Source: Agrobacterium tumefaciens (GTDB lineage: Bacteria > Pseudomonadota > Alphaproteobacteria > Rhizobiales > Rhizobiaceae). From it: DNA of 64,000 nt. This document shows positions 45,067-54,580 of the stretch, piece after piece (within the stretch, counting starts at the first letter, position 1; every line of letters starts with the position of its first letter). Both the position numbers and the translations under genes were made by a program. Location: contig CP048486.1 of NCBI GenBank assembly GCA_025560025.1, positions 930,001-994,000 on the forward strand, written 5' to 3'. Below the pieces are notes generated by a model, which worked only from the letters and a program-made list of their open reading frames with translations, was not told where the DNA came from and searched no databases.

Positions 45067-46389
45067 CTAAGCCGTACGTGCGCCGGTGAAATTGTCCGAG
45101 GCTGCAAATTCGGGTAGCTGGAGGTTGCCGCGGAAGTCGTCGCTTATATAATCAGTGTCGATGATTGCACGGCGGCGCAGTTCCGGCAGAAGTCCGTTGA
45201 CCAGAAGGTCCTCCTGCTCGGGATTGCCAAACCCGTGAAGAGAAAGAACGTCGAGAATTCCCGCGCGATATCGCTCCTCGATGGCATCCACAAGTTTCTC
45301 GGGCGTACCCGCCACGGACCAATGCCCCGTTTCCTGGGCCTGGATAATCAATTCGCGCAATGACAGCCCCTGCTTGACGTAGCGGCGGAAAACTTCCACC
45401 CGACCGCGTCTGCGGTTGATGCTTGTCACGTCCGGCAGCAAGGTATCGGGTAGGGACTGGTCAAGCGGCAAGCCGGAAAGGTCGAGATCGCCGCCCAGCA
45501 TATCCGCCAGTTTCAGTCGCCCCTGCTCGTAGTCGATGCGCTCATGCTTTTCCTTCAATCGACGTGCGACATCCGCATCGGACTCGCCAATGACCGCGTG
45601 GAAGGAATTCATGATCAGGGGCAGGCCGCCGGCACGGCCGAAAGCTATTGCCCGCCGCCGCAATTCGGTCGCGAATGCGACGGCATCTTCGAAACGAGGC
45701 TGCGATGTGTAGACAACCTCGGCATAACGTGCGCCAACGGTAACACCCGCTTCCGACTGGCCGGCCTGGAACAGCACGGCCCTGCCCTGCGGCAGCGGCG
45801 GCACATTGAGCGGTCCCTGCACGCTGAAATACCGACCCTTATAGGCGATGGGGTGAAATTTGGCGGGATCCACTGCGATTGCGCCCGAGGATTTGCGCTG
45901 GGCCGCGTCCCGCTCGTTGGCATCATAAAGGGCGTTGACGACTTCGATGAACTCCGCTGCGCGCTCGTAACGCTCCTCCGGGCTTGGCAAGGCTTCGCCG
46001 AAATTTTCCTCGCCGACGGAAGATGTCACTGCATTCCAGCCCGCGCGGCCGCCGCTGAGGTGATCCAGCGTGCCGATCTGGCGCGCAAGATTGTAAGGGT
46101 GATGGAAGGTGGTGGAAATCGTCGCGATCAAACCGATCCGCGATGTCGCCTGGCTGAGCGCCGCCAGCGTCACGATCGGCTCCTGAATGCCTGCCGTACC
46201 AGCAAGACCGGCGGGATCGATATGAAGAAGATCGGCTGTAAACAGGCCGGTGATCTTTTCAGCTTCGGCCTTTTTCGCCAGTTCCACCGCGCGTTTGATG
46301 CCGGTTGTCGCAATGGGGTCGTTCGATGCGGCAACCACGCTGCTTGCACCGGTGAGTGTTTTCAGACGTCGGGGGCGAGTGAGCGCCAT
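45067..46389 (-). CDS. LLM-class flavin-dependent monooxygenase, NtaA/SnaA/DszA type
   Basis: A 440-residue luciferase-like monooxygenase, which uses FMNH2 supplied by a separate reductase. Conserved stretches include GLFTADLLHID, IGLIATISTTFHHPYNLARQIGTLDHLSGGRAGWNAVTS, AVLFQAGQSEAGVTVGARYAEVVYT and SVAGTPEKLVDAIEERY. The N-terminus is shorter than usual: the first beta strand normally reads like LGAFxxxGxHxxxWR, whereas here it is KTLTGASSVVAAS. That may mean divergence or local sequence damage. ATG 46389 has AAGGA 7 bases upstream. It is the last gene of the transporter operon. NtaA/DszA relatives act on nitrilotriacetate, sulfones and alkylated thiols. Confidence 0.88.
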   Translation of the reverse strand: MALTRPRRLKTLTGASSVVAASNDPIATTGIKRAVELAKKAEAEKITGLFTADLLHIDPAGLAGTAGIQEPIVTLAALSQATSRIGLIATISTTFHHPYNLARQIGTLDHLSGGRAGWNAVTSSVGEENFGEALPSPEERYERAAEFIEVVNALYDANERDAAQRKSSGAIAVDPAKFHPIAYKGRYFSVQGPLNVPPLPQGRAVLFQAGQSEAGVTVGARYAEVVYTSQPRFEDAVAFATELRRRAIAFGRAGGLPLIMNSFHAVIGESDADVARRLKEKHERIDYEQGRLKLADMLGGDLDLSGLPLDQSLPDTLLPDVTSINRRRGRVEVFRRYVKQGLSLRELIIQAQETGHWSVAGTPEKLVDAIEERYRAGILDVLSLHGFGNPEQEDLLVNGLLPELRRRAIIDTDYISDDFRGNLQLPEFAASDNFTGARTA

Positions 46390-46449
46390 GATCGGTTCCT
46401 TTTCAATGCTGGTTCGTGTTTCTTGCCGGATGGCAGGCAAATGGCGGGC

Positions 46450-48096
46450 TCACGCAAGCACGGGAACCGCATCGATCAGTTTTCGCGTGTAGCCATGCCG
46501 GGGAGCGGAGAATACCTCTGCGACATCGCCGCTTTCGACGATGCGACCGTCTTTCATCACTAGCACCCGGTCGGTCAGGTGGCGCACGACACCGAGATCA
46601 TGAGAGATGAACAGCAGCGAGGTGCCGGATGCCGCCTGGAGTTCCGCGAGAAGATCGAGAACCTGCGCCTGAACCGAAACATCCAATGCGCTCACCGGCT
46701 CGTCGGCGACCAGGAGGCGCGGGCGCGGGGCAAATGCTCTGGCGATGGCCACGCGCTGGCGCTGCCCGCCTGAAAGCTCGCGGGGATAACGGCTGAGGAA
46801 ATCGCCGCCCAGCCGAACGGCTTCGAGGACTTCCAGCACGCGGTCACGACGCTCAGCACCGCGAAGCCCAGTGACATCGAGGCTTTCGCCAACAATCTTC
46901 TCAACCGTATAACGCGGATCGAAGGAGCTGAAGGCATCCTGGGCGATCAGCTGCATGGTGCCGCGGCGCGATCTGCGCAGGCTTTCCGCAACATTGTTCC
47001 ATGGCTGGCCCTCGATCAAAACCGTGCCTTCCTCGGGTTCGACAAGCCCCAGAACCATTTTTGCGACGGTCGTCTTTCCGGAACCGGACTCGCCCACGAT
47101 GCCAAGCGCCTCACCGGCGGAAAGCTCGAAGGAGACATCGTTGACGACAGGCGCGTTTTCCGGACCGCCGTAATGTTTGACGAGATTGTGGACTGAAAGA
47201 ACATGCTTGCCCGGATGGACGGTCCTCAGCGGCAGCGGCTCGCGTTGCGAAACTGGTGCTCCCCCGCCGTCAACCGGCAGCGGCACCGCTGACGAAAGCC
47301 GATAACCCTTCGATCCGGCCGATGGCACGGCGTCGAGCAATTGGCGCGTATAGGCGCGTTTCGGCCGACGCAACAGCTCTTGCGTTGGCCCTTCCTCGAC
47401 GATTCTGCCTTCGTTCATGACAAGAACGCGGTCGGCAAGACGCGAGACCACCGCCAGATCATGGCTGATCAACAGCAGCGTATGTCCAGCTTTTCGACGT
47501 TCGGCCAGCAGATCGAGAATCTGTTTCTGCACCGTCGCATCGAGTGCCGTGGTCGGTTCATCTGCGATCAACAGCGAGGGGTTGCGGGCGATTGCCGTCG
47601 CGATTAGGGCGCGCTGCCGCAGCCCACCGGAAAGCTGGTGCGGATATTGGCGCAGCCGGCGAACGGGATCGGGAATGCCGACAGACTTCAACAGCACATG
47701 GCTGTCGAAACCTTCCGGCGCACGGGCAAAGAGTTTCCGACGGCCGGCGGCATCGGAAAGCTGCTGCGAAATCCGGCGCAGCGGATCGAGCGAGACCAGC
47801 GCATCCTGCAGGACAAAGCCAATCTTCTCCCCGCGAAGACGTCGCCAGTCTGCTTCGCGCAGGCCCAGCACATTTTCTCCCGCTACCTCGAACCTGTCCG
47901 CTGTCACCCTGGCGGCATGACCGGCAAGCCCGATCAACGAACGGGCAGTGACCGATTTTCCTGACCCGGATTCCCCGACAAGCGCGACGGTTTCGCCGCG
48001 ATAGATGGTCAGATCGATGCCGTGTACGACGGTGTTGTCACCGTTGCCGCGCGGAAAACCGATCTTCAGATTGCGCACATCGATAAGCGGCGTCAT
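46450..48096 (-). CDS. peptide-type ABC transporter, fused double ATP-binding subunit
   Basis: A 548-residue protein with two complete ABC domains in one chain, corresponding to DppD plus DppF. First domain: Walker A GESGSGKSVTA and signature LSGGLRQRALIATA. Second domain (from about residue 270): Walker A GESGSGKTTVAKMVLG, signature LSGGQRQRVAIARAFAP and Walker B LLVADEPVSALDVS. AGGAG lies before ATG 48096, which overlaps the permease stop by 4 bases. Energises uptake through the two permeases encoded just upstream. Confidence 0.96.
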   Translation of the reverse strand: MTPLIDVRNLKIGFPRGNGDNTVVHGIDLTIYRGETVALVGESGSGKSVTARSLIGLAGHAARVTADRFEVAGENVLGLREADWRRLRGEKIGFVLQDALVSLDPLRRISQQLSDAAGRRKLFARAPEGFDSHVLLKSVGIPDPVRRLRQYPHQLSGGLRQRALIATAIARNPSLLIADEPTTALDATVQKQILDLLAERRKAGHTLLLISHDLAVVSRLADRVLVMNEGRIVEEGPTQELLRRPKRAYTRQLLDAVPSAGSKGYRLSSAVPLPVDGGGAPVSQREPLPLRTVHPGKHVLSVHNLVKHYGGPENAPVVNDVSFELSAGEALGIVGESGSGKTTVAKMVLGLVEPEEGTVLIEGQPWNNVAESLRRSRRGTMQLIAQDAFSSFDPRYTVEKIVGESLDVTGLRGAERRDRVLEVLEAVRLGGDFLSRYPRELSGGQRQRVAIARAFAPRPRLLVADEPVSALDVSVQAQVLDLLAELQAASGTSLLFISHDLGVVRHLTDRVLVMKDGRIVESGDVAEVFSAPRHGYTRKLIDAVPVLA

Positions 48097-48965
48097 GCCC
48101 GTCTCCTGCCTTCGAATGCGAGCTGCCAGCGTTTTCCCAGAATGCTGATGGCAATGACGGTGAGGGTGATGGCGAGGCCCGGCCAGATGCCGATCCACCA
48201 CGCCACCCGCAGATAATTGCGCGCTTCCGCCAGCATGGCACCCCATTCGGGGATTGGCGGTTGCGGCCCCATGCCGAGAAAGCTGAGGCCCGCTGCCTGA
48301 ATGATGGTGGAGCCGAGGCCGATCGTCGCCAGAATGGGAACCTGTGCTATCGCATGCGGCAGCACATGCCGGGTGACCAGCGTAAAGCGGCCGAGACCGA
48401 AGGTTTTCGCCTGTTCCACATAACCGCTTCTGGCGATGACGAAGGTCTGGGCGCGCACCACGCGGGCAAAACGCGGCACGGAAGCGACACCGAGCGCGAA
48501 AATGAGATTGACCGTTCCCGGCCCGGTAAACGAGATCAGCACCAGCGCCAGAAGCAGATCCGGGAACGACGATACGACATCTAGAAACCGCGATATCAGT
48601 TCATCCACCGCGCCGCGTGCAAGACCGGCGACAAGGCCGAGAAGGGAACCGACCAGCGCGGCAATGACGATGGCGCTGACACCGATCAGGATCGAATAAC
48701 GCGCGCCATAGACCACCCGCGAAAAGACATCACGGCCCAGATGGTCGGTTCCGAACCAATGTTCGGCAGATGGCGGCATCTGCGCTTGCAGGGGATCAGC
48801 CAGCAGGGGATTGGCGGCGGTGACAAATTGCGGCCAGATGGTCGCCGTTGCCACAAAAAGCAGAAACAGTGATGAGAGTGTCAGCCCCGGTCTGGCAAAC
48901 AGCACCGATAAAACCTGTCGCAGACGCCCGGTGGCGGATAGGGGCGTGTCGAAGGAAATGCTCAT
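48093..48965 (-). CDS. peptide-type ABC transporter permease, DppC-like
   Basis: A 290-residue permease with about six membrane helices and an N-terminal OppC-type segment. The substrate-entry motif HWFGTDHLGRDVFSRVVYGAR is typical of DppC/OppC/NikC. The coupling (EAA) loop is YVEQAKTFGLGRFTLVTRHVLPHAIAQVPI. Its start overlaps the upstream permease stop (ATGA), and its own stop overlaps the ATPase start, so the three genes are translationally coupled. Confidence 0.95.
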   Translation of the reverse strand: MSISFDTPLSATGRLRQVLSVLFARPGLTLSSLFLLFVATATIWPQFVTAANPLLADPLQAQMPPSAEHWFGTDHLGRDVFSRVVYGARYSILIGVSAIVIAALVGSLLGLVAGLARGAVDELISRFLDVVSSFPDLLLALVLISFTGPGTVNLIFALGVASVPRFARVVRAQTFVIARSGYVEQAKTFGLGRFTLVTRHVLPHAIAQVPILATIGLGSTIIQAAGLSFLGMGPQPPIPEWGAMLAEARNYLRVAWWIGIWPGLAITLTVIAISILGKRWQLAFEGRRRA

Positions 48966-49978
48966 GGCTTTTTCCTCCCACCCTCACTGCGCAGTCTGGG
49001 ATCAAGCAGCAGGTACAGGACATCCACGAGCGTGCTCATCACCACATAGATGAGTGCGGACAGGATGGCGACCGCCAGGACCACCGGCATGTCATGTGCA
49101 AGAACGGCGTCGACTGTTATCCGCCCGAGGCCCGGACGTCCGAACACCGCTTCGGTGATGACGGCGCCGGACAAAAGATTGCCGACCAGCCAGCCGGCAA
49201 GGGTTACGGTCGGGAGCGCGGCATGGCGAAGGCCGTGGCGCAGCCTGAGGACAAGATCGCTTGCGCCCCAGCTACGAACCGTCAGCGCAAAAGGCTCCTC
49301 AAGCGCCCGTTCCAGCCCTTCACGCAGGACCTGTCCAAGAACGGCGCCGAGCGACAGGCCAAGCGACAGGGCCGGCAGCACCAGCGCCGACAGGTTCCGG
49401 TCGCCGGAAACGGGGAAAATCTTGAAGGTGAATGAAAAGACGTAAAGCAGCAGAATGCCCAGCCAGAATGTCGGCGTGGAGATCAGCGTCAGTTCCAGAC
49501 CGCCGGCAATGCTGCGCGATATGGGTTTGCCGGCGGTGAGGATGGCGCTTGTGACCGCGAAGACGATGGCAACCGCAAGTGCGGCGGCAGTCAGCTTCAG
49601 CGTCGGCAGCATCTGCGTTGCCACAAGGCTCGATATATCGGTCTGCAGAATATAAGAGCGGCCGAAATCGCCGTGCAGCAGTCGTGTCAGATAAGCGAGA
49701 TACTGGTCGAGAATGGACTGATCCAGCCCCCACTCGGCACGGATGGCCGCCTCAACCTCGGGCGTGCGGATCTGTTCACCGATCAGCAGGCTGACAATGT
49801 CTCCGGGGGCAAGCTGGATGCTGATAAAGCTCAGCGTCACCGCCGCCCACAGGACCAGTATGCCCGAGCCGATGCGGCCGAGAACCTGAAGCGGCAGGCC
49901 GCCCCGCCGCCGGAAACGCCCGCGGCGGAAAAAGGACGTCGGTGCCTGGCCCAGGGATGTCACATTGTCAGCGCTCAT
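48962..49978 (-). CDS. peptide-type ABC transporter permease, DppB-like
   Basis: A 338-residue permease. Helix 1 is RIGSGILVLWAAVTLSFISIQLAPGD. The DppB signature follows (IRAEWGLDQSILDQYLAYLTRLLHGDFGRSY), and the C-terminal motif is LVDVLYLLLDPRLR. The EAA loop contains VRSWGASDLVLRLRHGLRHAALPTVTL. I chose ATG 49978 over an in-frame GTG five codons upstream; neither has a strong ribosome binding site. It pairs with the DppC-like permease as a heterodimer channel. Confidence 0.94.
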   Translation of the reverse strand: MSADNVTSLGQAPTSFFRRGRFRRRGGLPLQVLGRIGSGILVLWAAVTLSFISIQLAPGDIVSLLIGEQIRTPEVEAAIRAEWGLDQSILDQYLAYLTRLLHGDFGRSYILQTDISSLVATQMLPTLKLTAAALAVAIVFAVTSAILTAGKPISRSIAGGLELTLISTPTFWLGILLLYVFSFTFKIFPVSGDRNLSALVLPALSLGLSLGAVLGQVLREGLERALEEPFALTVRSWGASDLVLRLRHGLRHAALPTVTLAGWLVGNLLSGAVITEAVFGRPGLGRITVDAVLAHDMPVVLAVAILSALIYVVMSTLVDVLYLLLDPRLRSEGGRKKP

Positions 49979-50024
49979 GCCGTCCAATCTCACTTTGTTT
50001 CAGTTGTCAGCCGGTCCTGAAGGA

Positions 50025-51647
50025 CTATTCGCTCCGCCACACGTCGTAGGCGTTTTCAGGCAATTGCTTGAACGGCCGGAAGCTGATGCCTTTCACATGT
50101 TTTGCGGCGGCAACCTGATCTTCGGGCTCATAAAGCGGGATGGCGTAAGCCTGATCGACAATCGCGAAACGCTGCAGCTTGGCATAAACCTCGAAACGCT
50201 TTTTCTGATCGAGGGTCGATGCCGCCGCGTTCAGCCATTGCGCCAGTTCCGGCGCTTCGGCGCGGCTGTAGTTGATGGTGCCACCCTTCTGAAGCGGCAG
50301 GTAATGATATTCAATGTCGATCGCATCCGTCGGCGTGTTGGAATTGGCGATGGAGCCGAACTGGCCGGTCTTGCGGCGATCCGTATAGGTGCCCGCATCG
50401 ACATAATTGATGGCTAGATCGATGCCCGCCACTTGCCGGGCCTGCGCCTGCAGCGCCTGCAAAAGGACATCGCGCTGATCGCGCACCGTGGCCTGCGCCT
50501 GCACGACATCAATGGTCAGACGCTTGCCGTCCTTGGTGCGGAAACCGTCCGCATCCTTCTCGCGCCAGCCCGCTTCGTCCAGCAACCTGTTGGCCAGTTC
50601 AGCATCTGCCCCGTAAGCGTTCTCGATGCTCTTGTCATAAAACTGCGGATCGATCGGCGAGGTGATGCCCCAGGCACGGGTGCGTTCACCGCGATAAACC
50701 GCCTTCAGGACCTTGTCGATATCAAGCGAAGCGAGGAGCGCCTTGCGTACTTTGACATCCTGCGTCGGACCCCAGGTGACATTGAGGAAGAGCGAGTAAG
50801 GCGTGCCCGTATTGAGCGCCGTCTGATAGGTAAAGTCGGGATTATCCTTGAAGAGAGCCGCGTCGTTGCCCGAAATCCCTTCGATCACATCGAGCTGCCC
50901 GGAGGTCAGTGCGCCGGTCCTTACCGAGGATTCCGGCAGGAAACGATAGGTCACCTGATCGAGATAGGCCGCTCCCTGGTGTCTGGCGGTCTTCGGCGCC
51001 CAATTATAATCGGGGTTCTTTTCGAACTGGATTTCCTGACCCTTGACGTAGCGCTTGAGAATGAAAGGACCGGTTCCGGCGACTTCCGGTCCGCCAGCCT
51101 TGATCTGCGGCGATGCAAAAGCCGCCGGCGACAGGATTTCGAGGCCCGCGACATAATCGAGGAAGGGTGCGTAAATGTCTTTCAGGGTGAAAGATACCGT
51201 ATGGGAATCGACAGCCTTCAGCTCGGCGATGCGCGAAACAGGACCGGCGCTGACGCTGGTGGAATAGGCAGGATCTTTAAGCTTTTCGAAATTGGCGATC
51301 ACCGCCTGCGCATCGAATTTCTGGCCGTCGGTGAAGGTGACGTCGTCACGCAGCTTGAACGTATAGGTCTTGCCATCCTCGGAAATGCTGTGGCCGGTCG
51401 CGAGCCACGGCACATATCCGCCATCGGCAGTCCGCGCCAGAAGCGATTCATAGGCGTTTCGCAGCAAAAGCTTGGTCTTGTCCTGGCCGTTCAGTTGCGG
51501 ATTGAGCGTCGCCGGTTCCGTCTCGACACCCCAGGTCAATGTACCGCCACTGACGGGCTTGGCGTCCTGCGCAGAAGACAGCACCGGGAAGGCCGAAATT
51601 GCCAGCAGCGCGGTGCCTGCGACGACGAACTGTCTGCGATTGAGCAT
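50025..51647 (-). CDS. ABC transporter substrate-binding protein, family 5 (paralogue B)
   Basis: A 540-residue periplasmic binding protein of SBP_bac_5 (peptide/nickel/opine) type. The N-terminus RRQFVVAGTALLAISAFP followed by SSAQ is a twin-arginine-like signal. The mature part begins GGTLTWGVETEPATLNPQLNGQ and contains YTFKLRDDVTFTDGQKFDAQAV and GTGPFILKRYVKGQEI. It is about as long as, and clearly paralogous to, the next protein. Two tandem binding proteins for one permease set suggest two related ligands. Confidence 0.95.
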   Translation of the reverse strand: MLNRRQFVVAGTALLAISAFPVLSSAQDAKPVSGGTLTWGVETEPATLNPQLNGQDKTKLLLRNAYESLLARTADGGYVPWLATGHSISEDGKTYTFKLRDDVTFTDGQKFDAQAVIANFEKLKDPAYSTSVSAGPVSRIAELKAVDSHTVSFTLKDIYAPFLDYVAGLEILSPAAFASPQIKAGGPEVAGTGPFILKRYVKGQEIQFEKNPDYNWAPKTARHQGAAYLDQVTYRFLPESSVRTGALTSGQLDVIEGISGNDAALFKDNPDFTYQTALNTGTPYSLFLNVTWGPTQDVKVRKALLASLDIDKVLKAVYRGERTRAWGITSPIDPQFYDKSIENAYGADAELANRLLDEAGWREKDADGFRTKDGKRLTIDVVQAQATVRDQRDVLLQALQAQARQVAGIDLAINYVDAGTYTDRRKTGQFGSIANSNTPTDAIDIEYHYLPLQKGGTINYSRAEAPELAQWLNAAASTLDQKKRFEVYAKLQRFAIVDQAYAIPLYEPEDQVAAAKHVKGISFRPFKQLPENAYDVWRSE

Positions 51648-51683
51648 ACTTAAACTCCATTAAAATATTGAATCGCCGACGGA

Positions 51684-53321
51684 TCAGGCGTTTTGCTGAA
51701 GCCAGATATCGTAGGCATTATCGGGAAGGCGTTTGAAGGGTCTGAAGCCGACACCCTTGACCGCGACCGAAGCGGCAATCTGGTCGTCGGGCACATAAAG
51801 AGGCAGTCCGAGTGCCTGCTCCAGAAGCGCATAACGCTGCAATTTCGCGTAGATTTCGAAGCGTTTTTGCTGATCGAGCGTCGATGCCGCCTCATCCAGC
51901 CAGGCGGATATTTCCGGCGCCTCGGTGCGGCTGTAATTGATCGATCCGCCCTTGTCGCGCGGCAGATAGTGGAAATAGATCGTGACGCCGTTTTCCTGCG
52001 TCGTCGTCGAATTCGGAATAATGCCGTACTGGCCGTCCTTCTGGCGGCTGGAATAGGTCCCCGCATCGACATATTGCAAGGCAAGATCGATACCGGCATT
52101 CTGGCGCAGCTGTGCCTGCACCGCCTGCAGGAGAATATCGCGCTGGTCACGCACGGTCGATTGCGACTGCACGACCTCGATCGTCAATCGCTTGCCGTCC
52201 TTCACGCGGAAACCATCACCGTCGCGGGCGGACCAGCCGGCTTCATCGAGCAGGCTATTGGCAAGCTTCGGATTGAAACCATAGGCCTGCTCGATGCTCT
52301 TGTCGTAGAAATCGGTATCCGCGGGGGTGAGAATACCCCAGGCACGCTGGCGTTCGCCGCGATAGACGGCTTGCAGGATCTGGTCCACGTCAACCGCCGC
52401 CTGAAATGCCCTGCGTATTTTAACGTCGGCAGTCGGCCCGTAATTGACGTTGAGGTAAAGCGTATAGGGCGTACCGGTATTGATTGCCGTCTGATAGGAA
52501 AATTCCGGGTCGTCCCGGAAGAGACCTGCATCATTGCCCGGAATTCCCTCGATCACCTGGACCTGACCGGAAGACAGAGCACCGCTGCGCACGGCGGATT
52601 CCGGCAGGAAACGATAGGTCACCTCATCCAGATAGGCTGGCCCCTGATGGCCGGCAGTCGCCGGCGCCCAGTTGTAACCGGGATTTTTGACGAAACGGAT
52701 TTCCTGACCCTTGACGTAACGGTCGAGAACGAACGGCCCGGTGCCGGCGATTCCAGGCCCTCCGGATTTCAGCTGCGGTGAAGAGAAGGCCCGCGGCGAC
52801 AGGATTTCAATACCGGAAGCGCCGTCAAGGAAAGGCGCATAGACCCGCCCGAGCTTAAGGACGAGCGTGTGCTCGTCCACGGCAAGCGCTTCGGTGACGT
52901 GAGACAGGTGGCCGGCGCTGATACTGCCGGAATAGGTCGGCTCCTTCAGCTTGGTGAAATTGAGCGCCACCGCGGCAGCGTTGAACTTCTCGCCATCGCT
53001 GAACGTCACGTCGTCGCGCAAGATGAAAGTGTATTGTTTGCCGTCGTCGGAGATCGAATAGCTTTTAGCCAGCCATGGCGCATAACCGCCATCGGGCGTA
53101 CGGGCCAGAAGCGACTCATAGGCATTGCGCAGAATGAGCTTCGCCTTGGCCTGCCCGTTCAGATGCGGATTGAGCGTGCTTGGCTCGGTCTCCACAGCCC
53201 AGATCAACGAACCGCCGCTCGTCGGTTTCTGCGTGGTATCGCCTGCACCGAAGGCGACCCGGCTGCCGGCAAAAATCGCTGCGGCGCTCGTTGCCAGAAT
53301 GAAATGACGTCTGGTTACCAT
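51684..53321 (-). CDS. ABC transporter substrate-binding protein, family 5 (paralogue A)
   Basis: A 545-residue paralogue of the neighbouring binding protein. Shared blocks include AVETEPSTLNPHLNGQAKAK, LRNAYESLLARTPDGGYAPW and FVLDRYVKGQEI. The signal peptide has the twin-arginine pattern TRRHFILATSAAAIF. Spacing to the downstream paralogue is 36 bases and to the upstream LLM gene 30 bases, so all are in one operon. Recent tandem duplication is likely. The Tat-type signals suggest folding before export. Confidence 0.95.
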   Translation of the reverse strand: MVTRRHFILATSAAAIFAGSRVAFGAGDTTQKPTSGGSLIWAVETEPSTLNPHLNGQAKAKLILRNAYESLLARTPDGGYAPWLAKSYSISDDGKQYTFILRDDVTFSDGEKFNAAAVALNFTKLKEPTYSGSISAGHLSHVTEALAVDEHTLVLKLGRVYAPFLDGASGIEILSPRAFSSPQLKSGGPGIAGTGPFVLDRYVKGQEIRFVKNPGYNWAPATAGHQGPAYLDEVTYRFLPESAVRSGALSSGQVQVIEGIPGNDAGLFRDDPEFSYQTAINTGTPYTLYLNVNYGPTADVKIRRAFQAAVDVDQILQAVYRGERQRAWGILTPADTDFYDKSIEQAYGFNPKLANSLLDEAGWSARDGDGFRVKDGKRLTIEVVQSQSTVRDQRDILLQAVQAQLRQNAGIDLALQYVDAGTYSSRQKDGQYGIIPNSTTTQENGVTIYFHYLPRDKGGSINYSRTEAPEISAWLDEAASTLDQQKRFEIYAKLQRYALLEQALGLPLYVPDDQIAASVAVKGVGFRPFKRLPDNAYDIWLQQNA

Positions 53322-53351
53322 ATCTAATCCCCTGTGCCGAATGGCCTGCCT

Positions 53352-54359
53352 TCACGCAGCGAGAGCGCGGCTGGCTGCCGCCAGATATTCGATTGTCTTC
53401 AGGCGATGCGCGCCGTCGGATACGGGGCAATCCACGACGAATTCGTCGATGCCATGATGGTGATGAAGCCGGAGCAGTTCGGCACGGACAGTGGATGGCG
53501 AACCGCGCACGATAAGCGGGCTGCGTTCCTCGATACGATAATGCGTCGCGCCTGCTTGCCGGACATATTCCCGGGCCTGCTCCTCGCTGCCGACATTCAC
53601 GCCCTGCCCGCCTTCAACCTCGACGCGAAAGCGACGGCTTTCAACCGCAAGCGCATCTGCGGCCTCATCGGTTTCGGCAACCACGACGGCCACGGCGAGA
53701 ACCGCATATTTGCCGCCGGCGGTTCTGAACGCATCCAGCGCCTCGGAAATGGCCGCCTCATTGCCATGGATATGGCCGGCATAAACGAAGTTCCATCTCA
53801 GCCTGCCGGCAAGCCGCCCACTTTCCGGGCTCGCCCCGAGCAGGAAACGGTTTGGCGGCGAAGGCGGAAGGGGATAGGCCGCAAGCCTGTCTTCACCCCG
53901 AGTTTCTGCTCCGTCATCGCTGACATACTGCTCGAGATCCTCAAGCTGCCGTTCAAACGAGGGCTTGCGCGCCGGATCATAGGCGCCCTGAAGGGCACGC
54001 GTGGAGAGTGGAAGCCCACCCGGCGCCTTGCCAATGCCCAGATCGACACGGCCGGGCGCAAGCGTTGAAAGGAGCTTGAAGTTTTCGGCGACCTTGTAGG
54101 CGCTGTAATGCTGCAGCATAACGCCTCCAGAGCCGATATTGATCCGCTGGGTCTGCGCCAACAGAAAACCGATCAGCACTTCGGGAGACGAGCTTGCCAG
54201 TTTTGGCGAGTTATGGTGCTCGGCAACCCAGAAGCGCAGGAAGCCGTGAGCTTCCGCTTTTTGCGCCAGCGTCACTGTTCTTTGCAGCGCCGCCACGGCG
54301 CTTTCATCGTGATGGATCGGACTCTTGTCGAGAAAGCTCAAACCAAAGGTCATCGACAC
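53352..54359 (-). CDS. LLM-class flavin-dependent oxidoreductase, MsnO8 type
   Basis: A 335-residue luciferase-like protein, first gene of the transporter operon. Landmarks: FGLSFLDKSPIHHDESAVAALQ, RFWVAEHHNSPKLASSSPEVL, INIGSGGVMLQHYSAYKVAENFKLLSTLAPGRVDLGIGKAPGG and LLGASPESGRLAGRLRWNFVYAGH. This subfamily (MsnO8) includes the Bacillus YtmO/CmoO protein of S-alkylcysteine salvage, by recollection. It probably oxidises a sulfur or nitrogen compound imported by the transporter encoded next to it, with FMNH2 from a reductase such as the nitroreductase-family protein at the right edge. Confidence 0.88.
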   Translation of the reverse strand: MSMTFGLSFLDKSPIHHDESAVAALQRTVTLAQKAEAHGFLRFWVAEHHNSPKLASSSPEVLIGFLLAQTQRINIGSGGVMLQHYSAYKVAENFKLLSTLAPGRVDLGIGKAPGGLPLSTRALQGAYDPARKPSFERQLEDLEQYVSDDGAETRGEDRLAAYPLPPSPPNRFLLGASPESGRLAGRLRWNFVYAGHIHGNEAAISEALDAFRTAGGKYAVLAVAVVVAETDEAADALAVESRRFRVEVEGGQGVNVGSEEQAREYVRQAGATHYRIEERSPLIVRGSPSTVRAELLRLHHHHGIDEFVVDCPVSDGAHRLKTIEYLAAASRALAA

Positions 54360-54580
54360 TCCAAGGTAACGGTCATTAATTTGATAAAATCTATATTTTT
54401 AGTGATATAAATAATCGAGCAATGATATTTCCTTATTCAATTGCACAATAAAAGATCATGCCGCGCCAAAGCCGCATGCCTTGCGCCATGCTTCTGCCCG
54501 CGGCTGAGGCCGGTGCAAGCTTTCAACGCCTGATCAGCACCGCCCGGACAGCCGGCTTTCGTGTCCAAGCGAGACAAGCC
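54360..54580. promoter_or_regulatory. AT-rich divergent promoter region of the two monooxygenase operons
   Basis: The stretch 54366-54456 is strongly AT-rich against a GC-rich background. It contains TTATT-N9-AATAA (54433-54451). It lies between the leftward LLM-transporter operon and the rightward GNAT-LLM-LLM operon. A shared regulator binding here is likely, but no LysR-type T-N11-A site can be assigned with confidence. Confidence 0.5.
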
